A DNA stretch of 48,024 bases, from contig JACRMP010000011.1 of assembly GCA_016214885.1 (NCBI GenBank), positions 1 through 48,024 on the forward strand, in the 5' to 3' direction. The notes under the pieces are model-generated. The model was not told where the DNA came from, did no database searches, and was given only the letters and a program-made list of their open reading frames with translations. Of the stretch, positions 24,767 to 33,075 are shown piece by piece. Each line of letters starts with the position of its first letter. Within the stretch, counting starts at the first letter, position 1. Origin of the DNA: Candidatus Gottesmanbacteria bacterium. GTDB taxonomy: Bacteria > Patescibacteriota > Microgenomatia > UBA10105 > UBA927. Both the position numbers and the translations under genes were made by a program.

Positions 24767-25120
24767 ATGAAGACCGCCAACGATCCCCGCCACCAAAAAC
24801 GAATCACCCAAATGCAACAGTTATTCAGCTTCAGCTTCCACGAAGAAGCCGCCCGCCATGAAGAAAGCGCTCCAATTATTCCGCTGCTCCCTGACATAGA
24901 CGCCCATATAGAAAAAGCCGCTCCGGAGTGGCCGCTTTCTAAAATTGCCAAAATAGACCTCGCTATATTACGGCTAGCCGTTTGGGAGCTTATGTATGAC
25001 AAACAAAATCCCTCCAAAGTCGTTATCGACGAAGCAGTCGAGCTTGCCAAAGCATTCGGCAACGAACACAGTGCTAAATTTATCAACGGAGTTCTGGGCA
25101 CCATCATGCAGCACGTATGA
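24767..25120 (+). CDS. nusB: Transcription antitermination factor NusB
   Basis: NusB joins NusE (S10) on boxA of rRNA transcripts. The 117-residue helical protein shows the family pattern: a first helix with QKRITQMQQLFSFSF and the conserved C-terminal helices KIAKIDLAILRLAVWELMY and PSKVVIDEAVELAKAFGNEHSAKFINGVLGTI. It is slightly shorter than usual. Its stop overlaps the rnc start by 4 nt (ATGA). Confidence 0.94.
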   Translation: MKTANDPRHQKRITQMQQLFSFSFHEEAARHEESAPIIPLLPDIDAHIEKAAPEWPLSKIAKIDLAILRLAVWELMYDKQNPSKVVIDEAVELAKAFGNEHSAKFINGVLGTIMQHV

Positions 25121-25803
25121 CCTTATCTGATTTAGAAACCACTATCGGCATCCAATTTACCAATAAAGCGCTTCTTGCTCAGGCCTTTGTCCACCGGTCG
25201 CACCTTAACGAAACAAAAGAACATACGGAATCTAATGAGCGCCTGGAGTTCCTGGGAGACGCCGTGCTTTCGTTTGCCACGTCTGAGTATCTGTATTCGT
25301 CCTATCCCAAATTCCCTGAGGGGACACTCACCAACGTCCGGTCTACTCTGGTAAAAACCAAAAGCCTGGCACTGGTAGCTGCTGACCTCCGCTTAGGAGA
25401 TCTTCTTATGCTGAGCCGCGGAGAAGAGTCTTCCGGAGGACGGGTAAACGAGTCACTGCTCGCTGACTGTTTTGAAGCGCTTCTGGGAGCTATTTTCCTG
25501 GATCAGGGTATTGATGCGGCGAAAACATTCCTCAGAACTCACCTTTTGTATAAAACAGATACAATCCTGGAAACTAAAAGCTACATAGATTTTAAGAGCC
25601 TGCTTCAGGAACTCACGCAGGAAAAAACCAAAGTTTCGCCGACATACCGGGTGATAAAAAGCGAAGGTCCTGATCATAACAAAACGTTCTGGGTAGAAGT
25701 ACTAAGCGGGGAAACGCTTCTCGGGAAAGGGACGGGTAAATCCAAGCAGGAAGCTGAGCAGAACGCCGCCAAGACGGCTCTTGAGAAGAGCGGCAACATC
25801 TGA
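25117..25803 (+). CDS. rnc: Ribonuclease III
   Basis: RNase III cleaves double-stranded RNA, including rRNA precursors. The 228 residues hold the catalytic domain with the signature NERLEFLGDAVLSF (40-53) and the second acidic site in ESLLADCFEALLGAIFLDQG, followed by a C-terminal dsRNA-binding domain (SYIDFKSLLQELTQEK to KSKQEAEQNAAKTAL). It overlaps nusB by 4 nt, so the two are translationally coupled. Confidence 0.97.
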   Translation: MTLSDLETTIGIQFTNKALLAQAFVHRSHLNETKEHTESNERLEFLGDAVLSFATSEYLYSSYPKFPEGTLTNVRSTLVKTKSLALVAADLRLGDLLMLSRGEESSGGRVNESLLADCFEALLGAIFLDQGIDAAKTFLRTHLLYKTDTILETKSYIDFKSLLQELTQEKTKVSPTYRVIKSEGPDHNKTFWVEVLSGETLLGKGTGKSKQEAEQNAAKTALEKSGNI

Positions 25804-25829
25804 CGGTGGGCGGTATATGAGGCTGAAGC

Positions 25830-25858
25830 TTGCGATTTTCTGCCCAATCGCATAAAAT
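25830..25858 (+). promoter_or_regulatory. Promoter of rpsP-khpA-trmD
   Basis: TTGCGA (25830-25835), 17 nt and TAAAAT (25853-25858) stand 10 nt before ATG 25869. No Shine-Dalgarno fits in the remaining leader. Confidence 0.65.
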
Positions 25859-25868
25859 ACTAATTCTT

Positions 25869-26102
25869 ATGATAAAAATCCGACTTGCACAATACGGCTC
25901 CAGAAACAGACGCACCTACCGCGTCGTGGCTATCGAAGAAGGAAAACGCAGAAACGGCAAACCCGCTGAAATATTAGGCTTCTATAACCCACTGGTTAAA
26001 CCCGCACAAGTAAAAATCGATCTGGAACGCGTCAAATACTGGCAATCACAAGGGGCACAGGTGACTATTGGTGTCGCTAAACTTCTTGAGAAAAAATCAT
26101 AA
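25869..26102 (+). CDS. rpsP: 30S ribosomal protein S16
   Basis: The 77-residue protein starts MIKIRLAQYGSRNRRTYRVVAIEEGKRRNGKPAEILGFYNP, the S16 signature. ATG 25869 is the family start; an upstream frame start at 25830 is part of the promoter. khpA follows immediately. Confidence 0.96.
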   Translation: MIKIRLAQYGSRNRRTYRVVAIEEGKRRNGKPAEILGFYNPLVKPAQVKIDLERVKYWQSQGAQVTIGVAKLLEKKS

Positions 26103-26363
26103 ATGAAAGATACACTTCTTTACATGGTTACTTTCCTCGTGGATCACCCCGAGGAAGTCTCGATTGAAGAACGCGTTGAGGGTGATGCGACAATCCTTAT
26201 TATCCATACCCATCCTGAAGATATCGGTAAAGTTATCGGCAAGAGCGGCCGGATAATCAGAGCACTCCGTGACCTCATCAAAGTACTGGCAGCAAAAGCA
26301 AATACATTTGTCGACGTTGAGATAGCAGAAGATGCCACCCGGACACCCGAGGCGTCCGCATGA
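26103..26363 (+). CDS. khpA: KH-domain RNA-binding protein KhpA
   Basis: The 86-residue protein is one type II KH domain with the RNA-binding GxxG loop in IGKVIGKSGRIIRAL (about 40-55). KhpA binds RNA with KhpB (Jag/EloR) and affects cell division and elongation in Gram-positives. It lies between rpsP and trmD, where rimM is often found; rimM is absent here. The stop overlaps the trmD start. Confidence 0.93.
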   Translation: MKDTLLYMVTFLVDHPEEVSIEERVEGDATILIIHTHPEDIGKVIGKSGRIIRALRDLIKVLAAKANTFVDVEIAEDATRTPEASA

Positions 26364-27040
26364 AAATTTCTATCATAACGCTATTTCCGGAAATGTTTTC
26401 CGGTCCCTTTACTGCTTCGATCATTAAACGCGCTTCCACAGCCGGAAAAATCCACATAGAATTTATCAACCTCCGGGATTTTGCCGATGACCGGTACAAA
26501 TCGGTTGACGACCACCCGTATGGCGGGGGAGCAGGCATGGTACTCAGGGTTGATGTGATCGACAAGGCAATACGGTCTGCGGTTTCCCGATCAGAGGTGC
26601 CATCCACCGAGCGCCAGATTATCCTACTGGATCCGCAGGGAAAAACCTACACCCAGAACACCGCCCGCGAATTAAGTGCACTACAGCATATTATATTTCT
26701 TTCCGGTCATTATGAGGGAGTGGATGAACGGGTACGGGATTTAGTTGACAGAGAAATTTCCATCGGAGACTACGTGTTAACGGGTGGGGAAATACCCACG
26801 ATGGTGCTTGTCGACAGTATTGTCCGCCTCATCCCTGGTGTACTTAACAAACCGGATGCAACCCGATCCGAATCCTTTGAGGATAACCTGCTAGAATACC
26901 CCCAATACACCCGTCCGGAAGACTACAATGGCGCTAAAGTGCCGTCTATTCTACTATCAGGCGATCATGCCAAAATACGTGCATGGCAAAAAGAACAAGC
27001 GGTACTCAAAACGAAAAAACGGCGACCTGACCTCACCTAA
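26360..27040 (+). CDS. trmD: tRNA (guanine-37-N1)-methyltransferase
   Basis: TrmD makes m1G37 in tRNAs that read CNN codons and prevents frameshifting. The 226 residues show the SPOUT trefoil-knot motifs: ITLFPEMFSGPF, DDHPYGGGAGMVLR, FLSGHYEGVDERV and EISIGDYVLTGGEIPTMVLVD, with the C-terminal Asp region PQYTRPEDYNG. It overlaps khpA by 4 nt and the convergent pilO gene by 4 nt. Confidence 0.97.
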   Translation: MKISIITLFPEMFSGPFTASIIKRASTAGKIHIEFINLRDFADDRYKSVDDHPYGGGAGMVLRVDVIDKAIRSAVSRSEVPSTERQIILLDPQGKTYTQNTARELSALQHIIFLSGHYEGVDERVRDLVDREISIGDYVLTGGEIPTMVLVDSIVRLIPGVLNKPDATRSESFEDNLLEYPQYTRPEDYNGAKVPSILLSGDHAKIRAWQKEQAVLKTKKRRPDLT

Positions 27041-27771
27041 GGAGAAAAGGGATTATCTTTGGTTTTTCCGATTAATGGCGGCGGCAGTGCTCCGCTCTCC
27101 TGTGACGCGAGAGGGAAAAGTGTTAACCGGTTAATCACCCGGACATCCTCTTCGGTAAGCGTGGGCAGCACCGTCTTCGTACTTCCGATATTGGTAGGCA
27201 ACGGTTCATAAAACGCATCCATTTCGATCATTACGGTAAGCGGCTTATCCTCTTTCGGGAAAGCGATAGAAAACACGCGCACCCGAAGAAGCCTCCGCAC
27301 CCCCGGCACCAGTGCAATAAACTGCTGCACGGCATCCAAGGTCCCGTTGATAGTAACGGAAAACGGAATGGTACGGGTACCGAGTTTTTTATCCGAAGCC
27401 GAAACGGCAGTAGGAGTGGCAAGCGACGCCCCCCCGGAAATAGCCATGCTTACCACTGAAGTCCCGGTTTGTGCCGCAACGCTTTCTACCGTCTCGAACA
27501 CTGTAGGAAATGACCGTTCAGCAGGCACGGCGGAAAGCACGTTGGCTAAGTTAGTGCGCAACGTTGCCTCGTCCAAAGCACTTAACGTGTTTAATTTTTT
27601 CTGGAGCGATGAGGTTTCTTCTGAAAGCTTGCGCATTTCGCTCACCAATTCCTGTATTTTGCCAATAGAGGGAATTACGGCAAAAATAAACGCGGCGGCA
27701 CAAAAAACCAGGAGGGCTCCTGAGACACTCACATTCTGGTATTTTTTAAATGATTTGCTATCTGCAGACAT
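27037..27771 (-). CDS. pilO: Type IV pilus inner-membrane protein PilO
   Basis: The 244-residue protein has a short cytoplasmic head, one membrane helix (about 16-35), a coiled coil (IGKIQELVSEMRKLSEETSSLQKKL) and a ferredoxin-like periplasmic domain (GTRTIPFSVTINGTLDAVQQFIALVPGVRRLLRVRVFSI). This is the PilO layout, which pairs with PilN to link the PilM ring to the pilus. It is the last gene of the pilM-N-O series. Confidence 0.85.
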   Translation of the reverse strand: MSADSKSFKKYQNVSVSGALLVFCAAAFIFAVIPSIGKIQELVSEMRKLSEETSSLQKKLNTLSALDEATLRTNLANVLSAVPAERSFPTVFETVESVAAQTGTSVVSMAISGGASLATPTAVSASDKKLGTRTIPFSVTINGTLDAVQQFIALVPGVRRLLRVRVFSIAFPKEDKPLTVMIEMDAFYEPLPTNIGSTKTVLPTLTEEDVRVINRLTLFPLASQESGALPPPLIGKTKDNPFSP

Positions 27772-27773
27772 AG

Positions 27774-28313
27774 TTAAAAAATCGGATAAAACGACACGGT
27801 AAGTTGCACCTGACCATCATCTCTGAGAGCAAACGAGAGCATCTGCGGTGTCCGAAGCGCACGCTCACCTGCCAGCGCCATAATGTTTGTTACAACATCC
27901 ACCGTTTCATCGATGCTCGCAAGCTCTAGCCCGGTACTTACCCTGCCTGTTTCGTCTATGGACACCGTACTAAACGCCTCTTCATAAGCTATATCCGATA
28001 ACACGGAAAACACTCTACCCCATGGCTTGGCGGCATCAAGCGCCTTATTGGCTATACCGACCCTTTCTTTAAGAGAAAGCAGAAGACCTTCCTTGGCGCT
28101 TTGCGTGTTTATCTCTTTTGCTATCGTAAGCCGTTTCGCCTGGATCCGTTCCGTCTGCACCCGGAGATAGAAATATGCGGATCCGATCATAAGCCCTACG
28201 ACGAACAGACCCGCCAGCGACCATAACGAGGCTATCCTCAGGCCTTCTTCAACCCGCGAAAACTGGCCCATAGAGCTGACGTCTTTTTTGATGAGGTTTA
28301 TTTGTGTGTCACC
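27774..28313 (-). CDS. pilN: Type IV pilus assembly protein PilN
   Basis: The 179-residue product begins MGDTQINLIKKD, the conserved cytoplasmic NLL-type peptide that binds PilM, followed by a membrane helix (about 28-50) and a periplasmic domain (TRVQ coiled coil, then EEAFSTVSIDETGRVSTGLELASI). ATG 28313 is chosen because GTGAGGTGA lies 8-15 nt before it and the upstream GTG 28328 falls in that site. Confidence 0.87.
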   Translation of the reverse strand, partial: GDTQINLIKKDVSSMGQFSRVEEGLRIASLWSLAGLFVVGLMIGSAYFYLRVQTERIQAKRLTIAKEINTQSAKEGLLLSLKERVGIANKALDAAKPWGRVFSVLSDIAYEEAFSTVSIDETGRVSTGLELASIDETVDVVTNIMALAGERALRTPQMLSFALRDDGQVQLTVSFYPIF

Positions 28314-28329
28314 CATAGACTTGGTCACC

Positions 28330-29358
28330 TCACGACTCTCGAAGCGCTAATCCGACGGCAACGGTGAACGTGGGGCCTTCTTTATCCAGTACGGCAAACC
28401 GTGGATCCCGTTTTATGCCCACCCAAGGGTTGGCAAGCTGCGCCTCCATCCCGATACTTTGGGCTATATACACCACCATACCCGGGAGTTTCGCCGTCCC
28501 TCCCGAAAGCAAGGTGACTTCCACCTTTTCGTCTTTATGTTTTTCTATATAGAACGCAAGCGCCCGCTTCATTTCGCCGATGATCGTATCCATGATGGGT
28601 TTGACTGCCGTGACGATTTTTCCCTGCAGCTTGTCTTTTTCCAGACCGTATGTCCTTTTAAACTCTTCTGCCTGGTTAACATTAAAGTCGAGACCCGACA
28701 CCAACGCCCGGCTCAATGCCTCACCTCCTGCAGATATAGAACGCGTAAATGCCAAAACACCATTACGGAGAATAGCCAGATCGGTAGTTTGCGCCCCCAG
28801 GGAGACTAACAATGATGCTCCCTTTATGCCGGCAACTGACCGGGAAAGGGCTCTGGCTGTTGCAATAATTTCTGTCTCTGCTGCAACGGGAACAAGCTCT
28901 GCAAGCTCGATGATAGCCAGATACTTTTCCAATAAAGTCTTAGGACACGCAACCAGCAGAACATCCATTTTGTCGGTACCCGTTTCCTTCGCGTCGCGGA
29001 GAATGGAGTAGTCAAGGTTCACTTGGTCAAGCGGAAGGGGGATATACTGCTCTGCCTCCCAGCTTATCGCAGAAGACAGCTCGCGGGGGCTTAACGGCGG
29101 CACCTCAATAACCCGGGTAAATACCTGGGATTCGGGGAGCGCTAATACAACAGACGTTGATTTCGCCCCTGTTTCTTTCATAAGCTGCTTTATCGCCATG
29201 GCGACCGCCTGATGATCCGCTTCAAGTGATGACTGGAGCGCCTTAGGAGGGGTGGGAATGCTTCCTGCTGCAAGAAGCTGCGGAACTCCGCCTGACGTAG
29301 CTATCTCTATAAGCTTAATACTGTGTGATCCTATGTCTAATCCAAGTAATGTTTTCAT
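28330..29358 (-). CDS. pilM: Type IV pilus assembly ATPase-like protein PilM
   Basis: PilM is an actin-fold cytoplasmic protein that binds the PilN tail. The 342 residues show the phosphate loops LLGLDIGSHSIKLIEI (4-19) and SLLVSLGAQTTDLAILRNG, and the adenosine motif LLSGGTAKLPGM. The sequence ISWEAEQYIPLPLDQV is typical for the family. It is followed by pilN after a short gap. Confidence 0.94.
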   Translation of the reverse strand: MKTLLGLDIGSHSIKLIEIATSGGVPQLLAAGSIPTPPKALQSSLEADHQAVAMAIKQLMKETGAKSTSVVLALPESQVFTRVIEVPPLSPRELSSAISWEAEQYIPLPLDQVNLDYSILRDAKETGTDKMDVLLVACPKTLLEKYLAIIELAELVPVAAETEIIATARALSRSVAGIKGASLLVSLGAQTTDLAILRNGVLAFTRSISAGGEALSRALVSGLDFNVNQAEEFKRTYGLEKDKLQGKIVTAVKPIMDTIIGEMKRALAFYIEKHKDEKVEVTLLSGGTAKLPGMVVYIAQSIGMEAQLANPWVGIKRDPRFAVLDKEGPTFTVAVGLALRES

Positions 29359-29373
29359 GGGGCAGCTTTCCGG

Positions 29374-30258
29374 TTAATGTCCGAACGCAGACTCACTATA
29401 GATAACCGAGTCAAAAATAGAGAGGGGAGCGCGATATTGCTGATACACCACCACTTTGCGGCTAACTCCGGTACCTGTTGCCCCCACTGATTCTATCTGA
29501 TTTCCCTGCTTGGGAATTTCATTGATACCACCGTTTATCGCAAGCGTTGCATCCGTATAGTATGGCTTGATCCTGAGGGCGATCAACGTATCAAGCGCGG
29601 GATTGACTGCCGGAGCAAAATCGGTCGTAAAGTTAATGGTTTTCCCATAATAGCCAAGACCGCATCCCGTCGTGGTGATACCTGTCGCAGTAAAATTATT
29701 ACCCCTTGTCGCGGCATCTGGATCCAGCGCCATACGTGCCGTATGATAATCACCAAAAGTATCCTTATACAACACGGTGACTCCCAGCGCAGCGGCTACA
29801 TCGGGTGCAGTTTCCTGGCTCCAACAAAGTTCAATCGTGTTTGCGGTATAAAAAGGTGTTTCGTTAACGGCTCCTGTATCAGTATGTTCTACGAGCCAAA
29901 GTGTTTCCGTCGTGTTCTCAAGCGTTTTTCTTGCCATCTGAAATACTCCTGCAACACCCCCGATAACATTTACCGACACATCATAGGTTACCCCTGGGGA
30001 TAGTGTTACAGGGAGCGTTGTCCCGGCTCCCGTCCGCAACGCCTGTTCAATACCTGCTTCTGCAGCATTGAACGCCCGGGTGGACTCTTCGAGCTGATTG
30101 CTCATGGAAAGATCAATAGTTGCCCTGCCGATAAGGGATAGCGCTACGGTGGTAGCAACGGTGAGCACCAGAAGGGTTATTAACAGAATCTGACCGTTAT
30201 TTCCCATGGTTTTATATTTGGTAAATACTCCCATACGGTTATTGTTATATATTTTCAT
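29374..30258 (-). CDS. PilX-like minor pilin / pilus accessory protein
   Basis: The 294-residue protein has an N-terminal hydrophobic helix MGNNGQILLITLLVLTVATTVALSLIG with a GQ step like a prepilin cleavage site but without the Glu5 of ordinary pilins, as in PilX-type proteins. ESTRAFNAAEAGIEQAL after the helix is the usual PilX continuation. The rest is a beta-rich secreted domain with two or three Cys. The ATG at 30207 fits the family better than 30258, but neither has a clear ribosome binding site. Confidence 0.75.
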   Translation of the reverse strand: MKIYNNNRMGVFTKYKTMGNNGQILLITLLVLTVATTVALSLIGRATIDLSMSNQLEESTRAFNAAEAGIEQALRTGAGTTLPVTLSPGVTYDVSVNVIGGVAGVFQMARKTLENTTETLWLVEHTDTGAVNETPFYTANTIELCWSQETAPDVAAALGVTVLYKDTFGDYHTARMALDPDAATRGNNFTATGITTTGCGLGYYGKTINFTTDFAPAVNPALDTLIALRIKPYYTDATLAINGGINEIPKQGNQIESVGATGTGVSRKVVVYQQYRAPLSIFDSVIYSESAFGH

Positions 30259-30278
30259 GCCATTGACAATAGGAGCTG

Positions 30279-30842
30279 CTATTCGGAACTATTACGCATT
30301 GTTGCAGTCGTCTGAAATGATTCACTCGTCTGTTCAAATGCAGTGTCCGACATGCCCGATTGCGAAAGATCAAAAGAAATTTTTACGCTGGAAGGAACCC
30401 CCGCCCCTCCCGAACAAGTAAACGAAAGGGAACTGGCAGAGCAAAGTGTGCCACCCATGGTTACATTATCGCTGGTGAGGTATTCAGTTCTTAAAGCGCT
30501 GGTTGATGCAAGCCGTGTAGCTGTACCGTCAAGACGGCATTCATAGGTTGTTACCCCTTCGTCATCGTTAATGATGGTTAACGACTGTGAGACCGTTCCT
30601 GCACTGTCACAGGCAGAAGTAACCTTTTTTGCACTCTGGATCATGCGCACCATGGATTCCAGGGCAAGATCCCCGTTTTGTTTCATATCTTTGGATATTT
30701 CAGTCTTCGCATTCGTGCGAAGCGTCACCAGAAATACCTGGCTTAATACCACCGCAACAAGTGCGACAATTGCCACGGACACAATAAGCTCCAGAAGGGT
30801 AAAGCCGGCTTCCCGTAGCTTTCTCTGCGTCATGGTTGGCAA
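30279..30842 (-). CDS. Prepilin-like protein (PilW/GspJ type)
   Basis: A type III prepilin signal is present: REAG|FTLLELIVSVAIVALVAVVLSQVFL, cut after Gly by PilD with Glu5 conserved. The 187-residue protein continues with a helix and a beta domain with paired Cys (SSLSFTCSGGAGVP). It is in the PilW/GspJ position of the minor pilin cluster. Confidence 0.82.
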   Translation of the reverse strand: MPTMTQRKLREAGFTLLELIVSVAIVALVAVVLSQVFLVTLRTNAKTEISKDMKQNGDLALESMVRMIQSAKKVTSACDSAGTVSQSLTIINDDEGVTTYECRLDGTATRLASTSALRTEYLTSDNVTMGGTLCSASSLSFTCSGGAGVPSSVKISFDLSQSGMSDTAFEQTSESFQTTATMRNSSE

Positions 30843-30861
30843 AAAAGAAAAATTTTTAATA

Positions 30862-31308
30862 TTACTGCCTCCAGTCGCTAAGATATGTACGCAGTGTTAC
30901 CGTAGAACCTGTTGACCGGTCACCCCAGGAAACTTCGCTCGTTACATCCATAACGGAACCGCTCAGCACAAATGTTACGGTGCGCCAAAATGTGCTTCCC
31001 ACAGCTATTGGACAACCTGATCCGTCACTTACCGACCAGCTACCCGCTTCATTTAAACACCAGGCACCCGTGCCGCTGCTGTATGCAGAAAAATCTGCCC
31101 ATGGACTGGTATCCCGCAGTTTGCGCGCAAGCTCGACGCCTTCCTGGGCAAACTTCACCCCCTGGCTACGGTATTTACTCACCTGGGAATACCGAAGCGA
31201 TGCGGTGACTGCAGTAACCAAACCGGTTAATACGACGGCAATCACTCCCAAAGCCACAACAATCTCCAAAAGTGTCTGACCTCTCTCATAACGCCGGCAT
31301 TGTTTCAT
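30862..31308 (-). CDS. Prepilin-like protein (PilV/GspI type)
   Basis: The 148-residue product has the prepilin site RYERG|QTLLEIVVALGVIAVVLTGLVTAV; the position after Gly is Gln instead of Phe, but Glu5 is kept. The spine helix continues to SLRYSQVSKYRSQGVKFAQEGVELARKLRD, typical of PilV/GspI. Its ATG overlaps the stop of the fimT-like gene by 4 nt. Confidence 0.82.
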   Translation of the reverse strand: MKQCRRYERGQTLLEIVVALGVIAVVLTGLVTAVTASLRYSQVSKYRSQGVKFAQEGVELARKLRDTSPWADFSAYSSGTGAWCLNEAGSWSVSDGSGCPIAVGSTFWRTVTFVLSGSVMDVTSEVSWGDRSTGSTVTLRTYLSDWRQ

Positions 31309-31775
31309 TGGAACCCTCCGTCATTTACGCTCCCGTTGGGGGAGACGGTAAGACTGTATAGTTCACTTCCGTTAATGATAATCAGGCTCACGGGGGAGGC
31401 AATATTTATTGTGTTGGTCTGACTGAGAATCGTGAAGGCAGAAGGAACCGGCGAAAACGTGATGCCGGGAGGCAATGTAACCGTTTCAGAACCACCGACA
31501 ATGCCTTCAGGATTGCATTGATGCCCGATGGAGTAGGTGGTGGCGGTAAAACTTACATACATCCCGGTAAAACTCGTGCAGCCGCTCGTCGGTTTTTCCA
31601 CTGATATTGCTTTGGTTTGAGCGAGCCTGAGTGTTGATTTCAGCGTAAGCGCGGTTTGCTTAAGTCGCTCCCTGCGGTTAAACGAGTTAAATGTCGCAAG
31701 TCCCGCTCCCAACATGATAATGAGGATCGATATGACGATCAGTAATTCAACGAGAGTAAATCCTTTCTTCATCAT
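31305..31775 (-). CDS. Prepilin-like protein (FimT/GspH type)
   Basis: MMKKG|FTLVELLIVISILIIMLGAGLATF is a standard prepilin leader and helix; RRERLKQTALTLKSTLRLAQTKAISVEKP matches the FimT/GspH region behind it. The 156-residue protein has one Cys pair (GCTSF, HQCNP). It overlaps both neighbours by 4 nt, so translation is coupled through the cluster. Confidence 0.85.
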   Translation of the reverse strand: MMKKGFTLVELLIVISILIIMLGAGLATFNSFNRRERLKQTALTLKSTLRLAQTKAISVEKPTSGCTSFTGMYVSFTATTYSIGHQCNPEGIVGGSETVTLPPGITFSPVPSAFTILSQTNTINIASPVSLIIINGSELYSLTVSPNGSVNDGGFQ

Positions 31776-32245
31776 GGATTTTTCAGACCATATGTGTGAC
31801 CCGGAGGCAGAGTGTCCGTGCAGGTATCTGCAGGATTTTCTGACTCCAGCTGGGAACTAATACAATAGCCGTAATACACACCTCCTACGGCATTTTTAGC
31901 CAGATACATATAGCTCTGCGAAGACTTCGGGTCGGTAGGGATGGCTCCCATATACGTAGGAACTAAAATAGGGGTAAGCCCCGCAAGCGCGTCAGTGGCG
32001 CTCGATGCGGCCGTCCAGCTGCCGGATCCTACTGACGGGTAAAACCCGTTATCGGTGCGGTACATTTCAAGAGCGGCCCTGACCTGCTCCATGTCGCTTT
32101 TCCGTTTGGCGTCCCGGGACTGCTTATTAATAGTGGCGTAGGAAGCGATACCGATGGCAATCAAAATAGCAATAATAGAAACGGTTACCAAAAGCTCTAC
32201 GAGGGAAAAACCGGAGTGTGGCAATGAATAATCGGGTCGTTTCAT
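31772..32245 (-). CDS. Type IV pilin / GspG-like pseudopilin
   Basis: The leader PHSG|FSLVELLVTVSIIAILIAIGIASYATINKQSRDAKRKSDMEQVRAALEMYRTDNGFYPS is that of GspG-like major pseudopilins, in which RDAKRK-D and the YxxDNGxYP motif are hallmarks. The 157-residue protein could be a main pilus subunit. It follows pilD with a 4-nt overlap. Confidence 0.88.
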   Translation of the reverse strand: MKRPDYSLPHSGFSLVELLVTVSIIAILIAIGIASYATINKQSRDAKRKSDMEQVRAALEMYRTDNGFYPSVGSGSWTAASSATDALAGLTPILVPTYMGAIPTDPKSSQSYMYLAKNAVGGVYYGYCISSQLESENPADTCTDTLPPGHTYGLKNP

Positions 32246-32994
32246 ACGAGTAATCTAAGCCATATTTCCCATAAACTGCCGCCCCAACGAAAAGCTATGA
32301 GCGTACCAAGAATAAGAAACGGGCCAAATGCAATACGGGAACGCATTTTAGCTTTCCTGCTCATTATCAGTATGACACCCACTAATGCACCGGTCAAGAA
32401 AGCGGCATACAGAGCAATAATAATATTAGGATACCCCAATAACGCCCCCAAAAGCACGCTTAATTTCACATCACCGAACCCTAATCCGCGGCCTCGGGTA
32501 ACGAGCCACAAGAATAAAAATCCGCTCCCTGCTCCCAGCCCGGACATCAGATGGATAATGCGGTCCGCCTGGGGCAGACGGATCACGTATATAATACAGA
32601 AAAACAAAAGGGAGATAAGTAATTCATCCGGCAGGATCTGCTCTTTAAGGTCGATAACAAATAAAACAAGAAATAAACAAAACAGAAAAATCAGCGATAT
32701 CAATCCGACGGAATCAGCTGCCTGCGAGTAAAGGAGGACAAACGAAATGCCGCTGACGAGCTCTATCAAAGGATACTGATACGATAAGCGTTTTTTACAC
32801 CGGGCACACTTACCCCCAAGAAATAAAAATGAAATAACAGGAATAAGTTCATACCAGCGGAGAGGTTTTTTGCAATGATCGCAATGCGAAGGTTTCCAGA
32901 CAATGTTTTCGCCCCTCGGCAGGCGGTCAATCACTACATTGAGAAATGAACCGATCACCAGTCCGAATATAAAAACAATCCCGCTTATGATCAT
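32242..32994 (-). CDS. pilD: Prepilin peptidase / N-methyltransferase
   Basis: PilD cuts prepilin leaders at the cytoplasmic face and methylates the new N-terminus. The product has about eight membrane helices, the N-terminal motif GSFLNVVIDRLPRG, two CxxC pairs (CDHCKKPLRWYELIPV and CARCKKRLS) of the methylase domain, and the two catalytic Asp sites in IDLKEQILPDELL and GFGDVKLSVLLG. The ATG at 32994 is chosen over an upstream TTG at 33030. All pilins of the window are its likely substrates. Confidence 0.94.
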   Translation of the reverse strand: MIISGIVFIFGLVIGSFLNVVIDRLPRGENIVWKPSHCDHCKKPLRWYELIPVISFLFLGGKCARCKKRLSYQYPLIELVSGISFVLLYSQAADSVGLISLIFLFCLFLVLFVIDLKEQILPDELLISLLFFCIIYVIRLPQADRIIHLMSGLGAGSGFLFLWLVTRGRGLGFGDVKLSVLLGALLGYPNIIIALYAAFLTGALVGVILIMSRKAKMRSRIAFGPFLILGTLIAFRWGGSLWEIWLRLLV

Positions 32995-33036
32995 AGGTAT
33001 CAGTATCGGGGAAGTGGTACAAACAATCAAGAGACA

Positions 33037-33065
33037 TTGCGGCTGGTGCTAAAAAAAAGTAGACT
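33037..33065 (+). promoter_or_regulatory. Candidate promoter of the YfhO-family gene
   Basis: TTGCGG (33037-33042), 17 nt and TAGACT (33060-33065) end 10 nt before ATG 33076. This supports the later start over TTG 33037. Confidence 0.4.
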
Positions 33066-33075
33066 ACACCGTGAT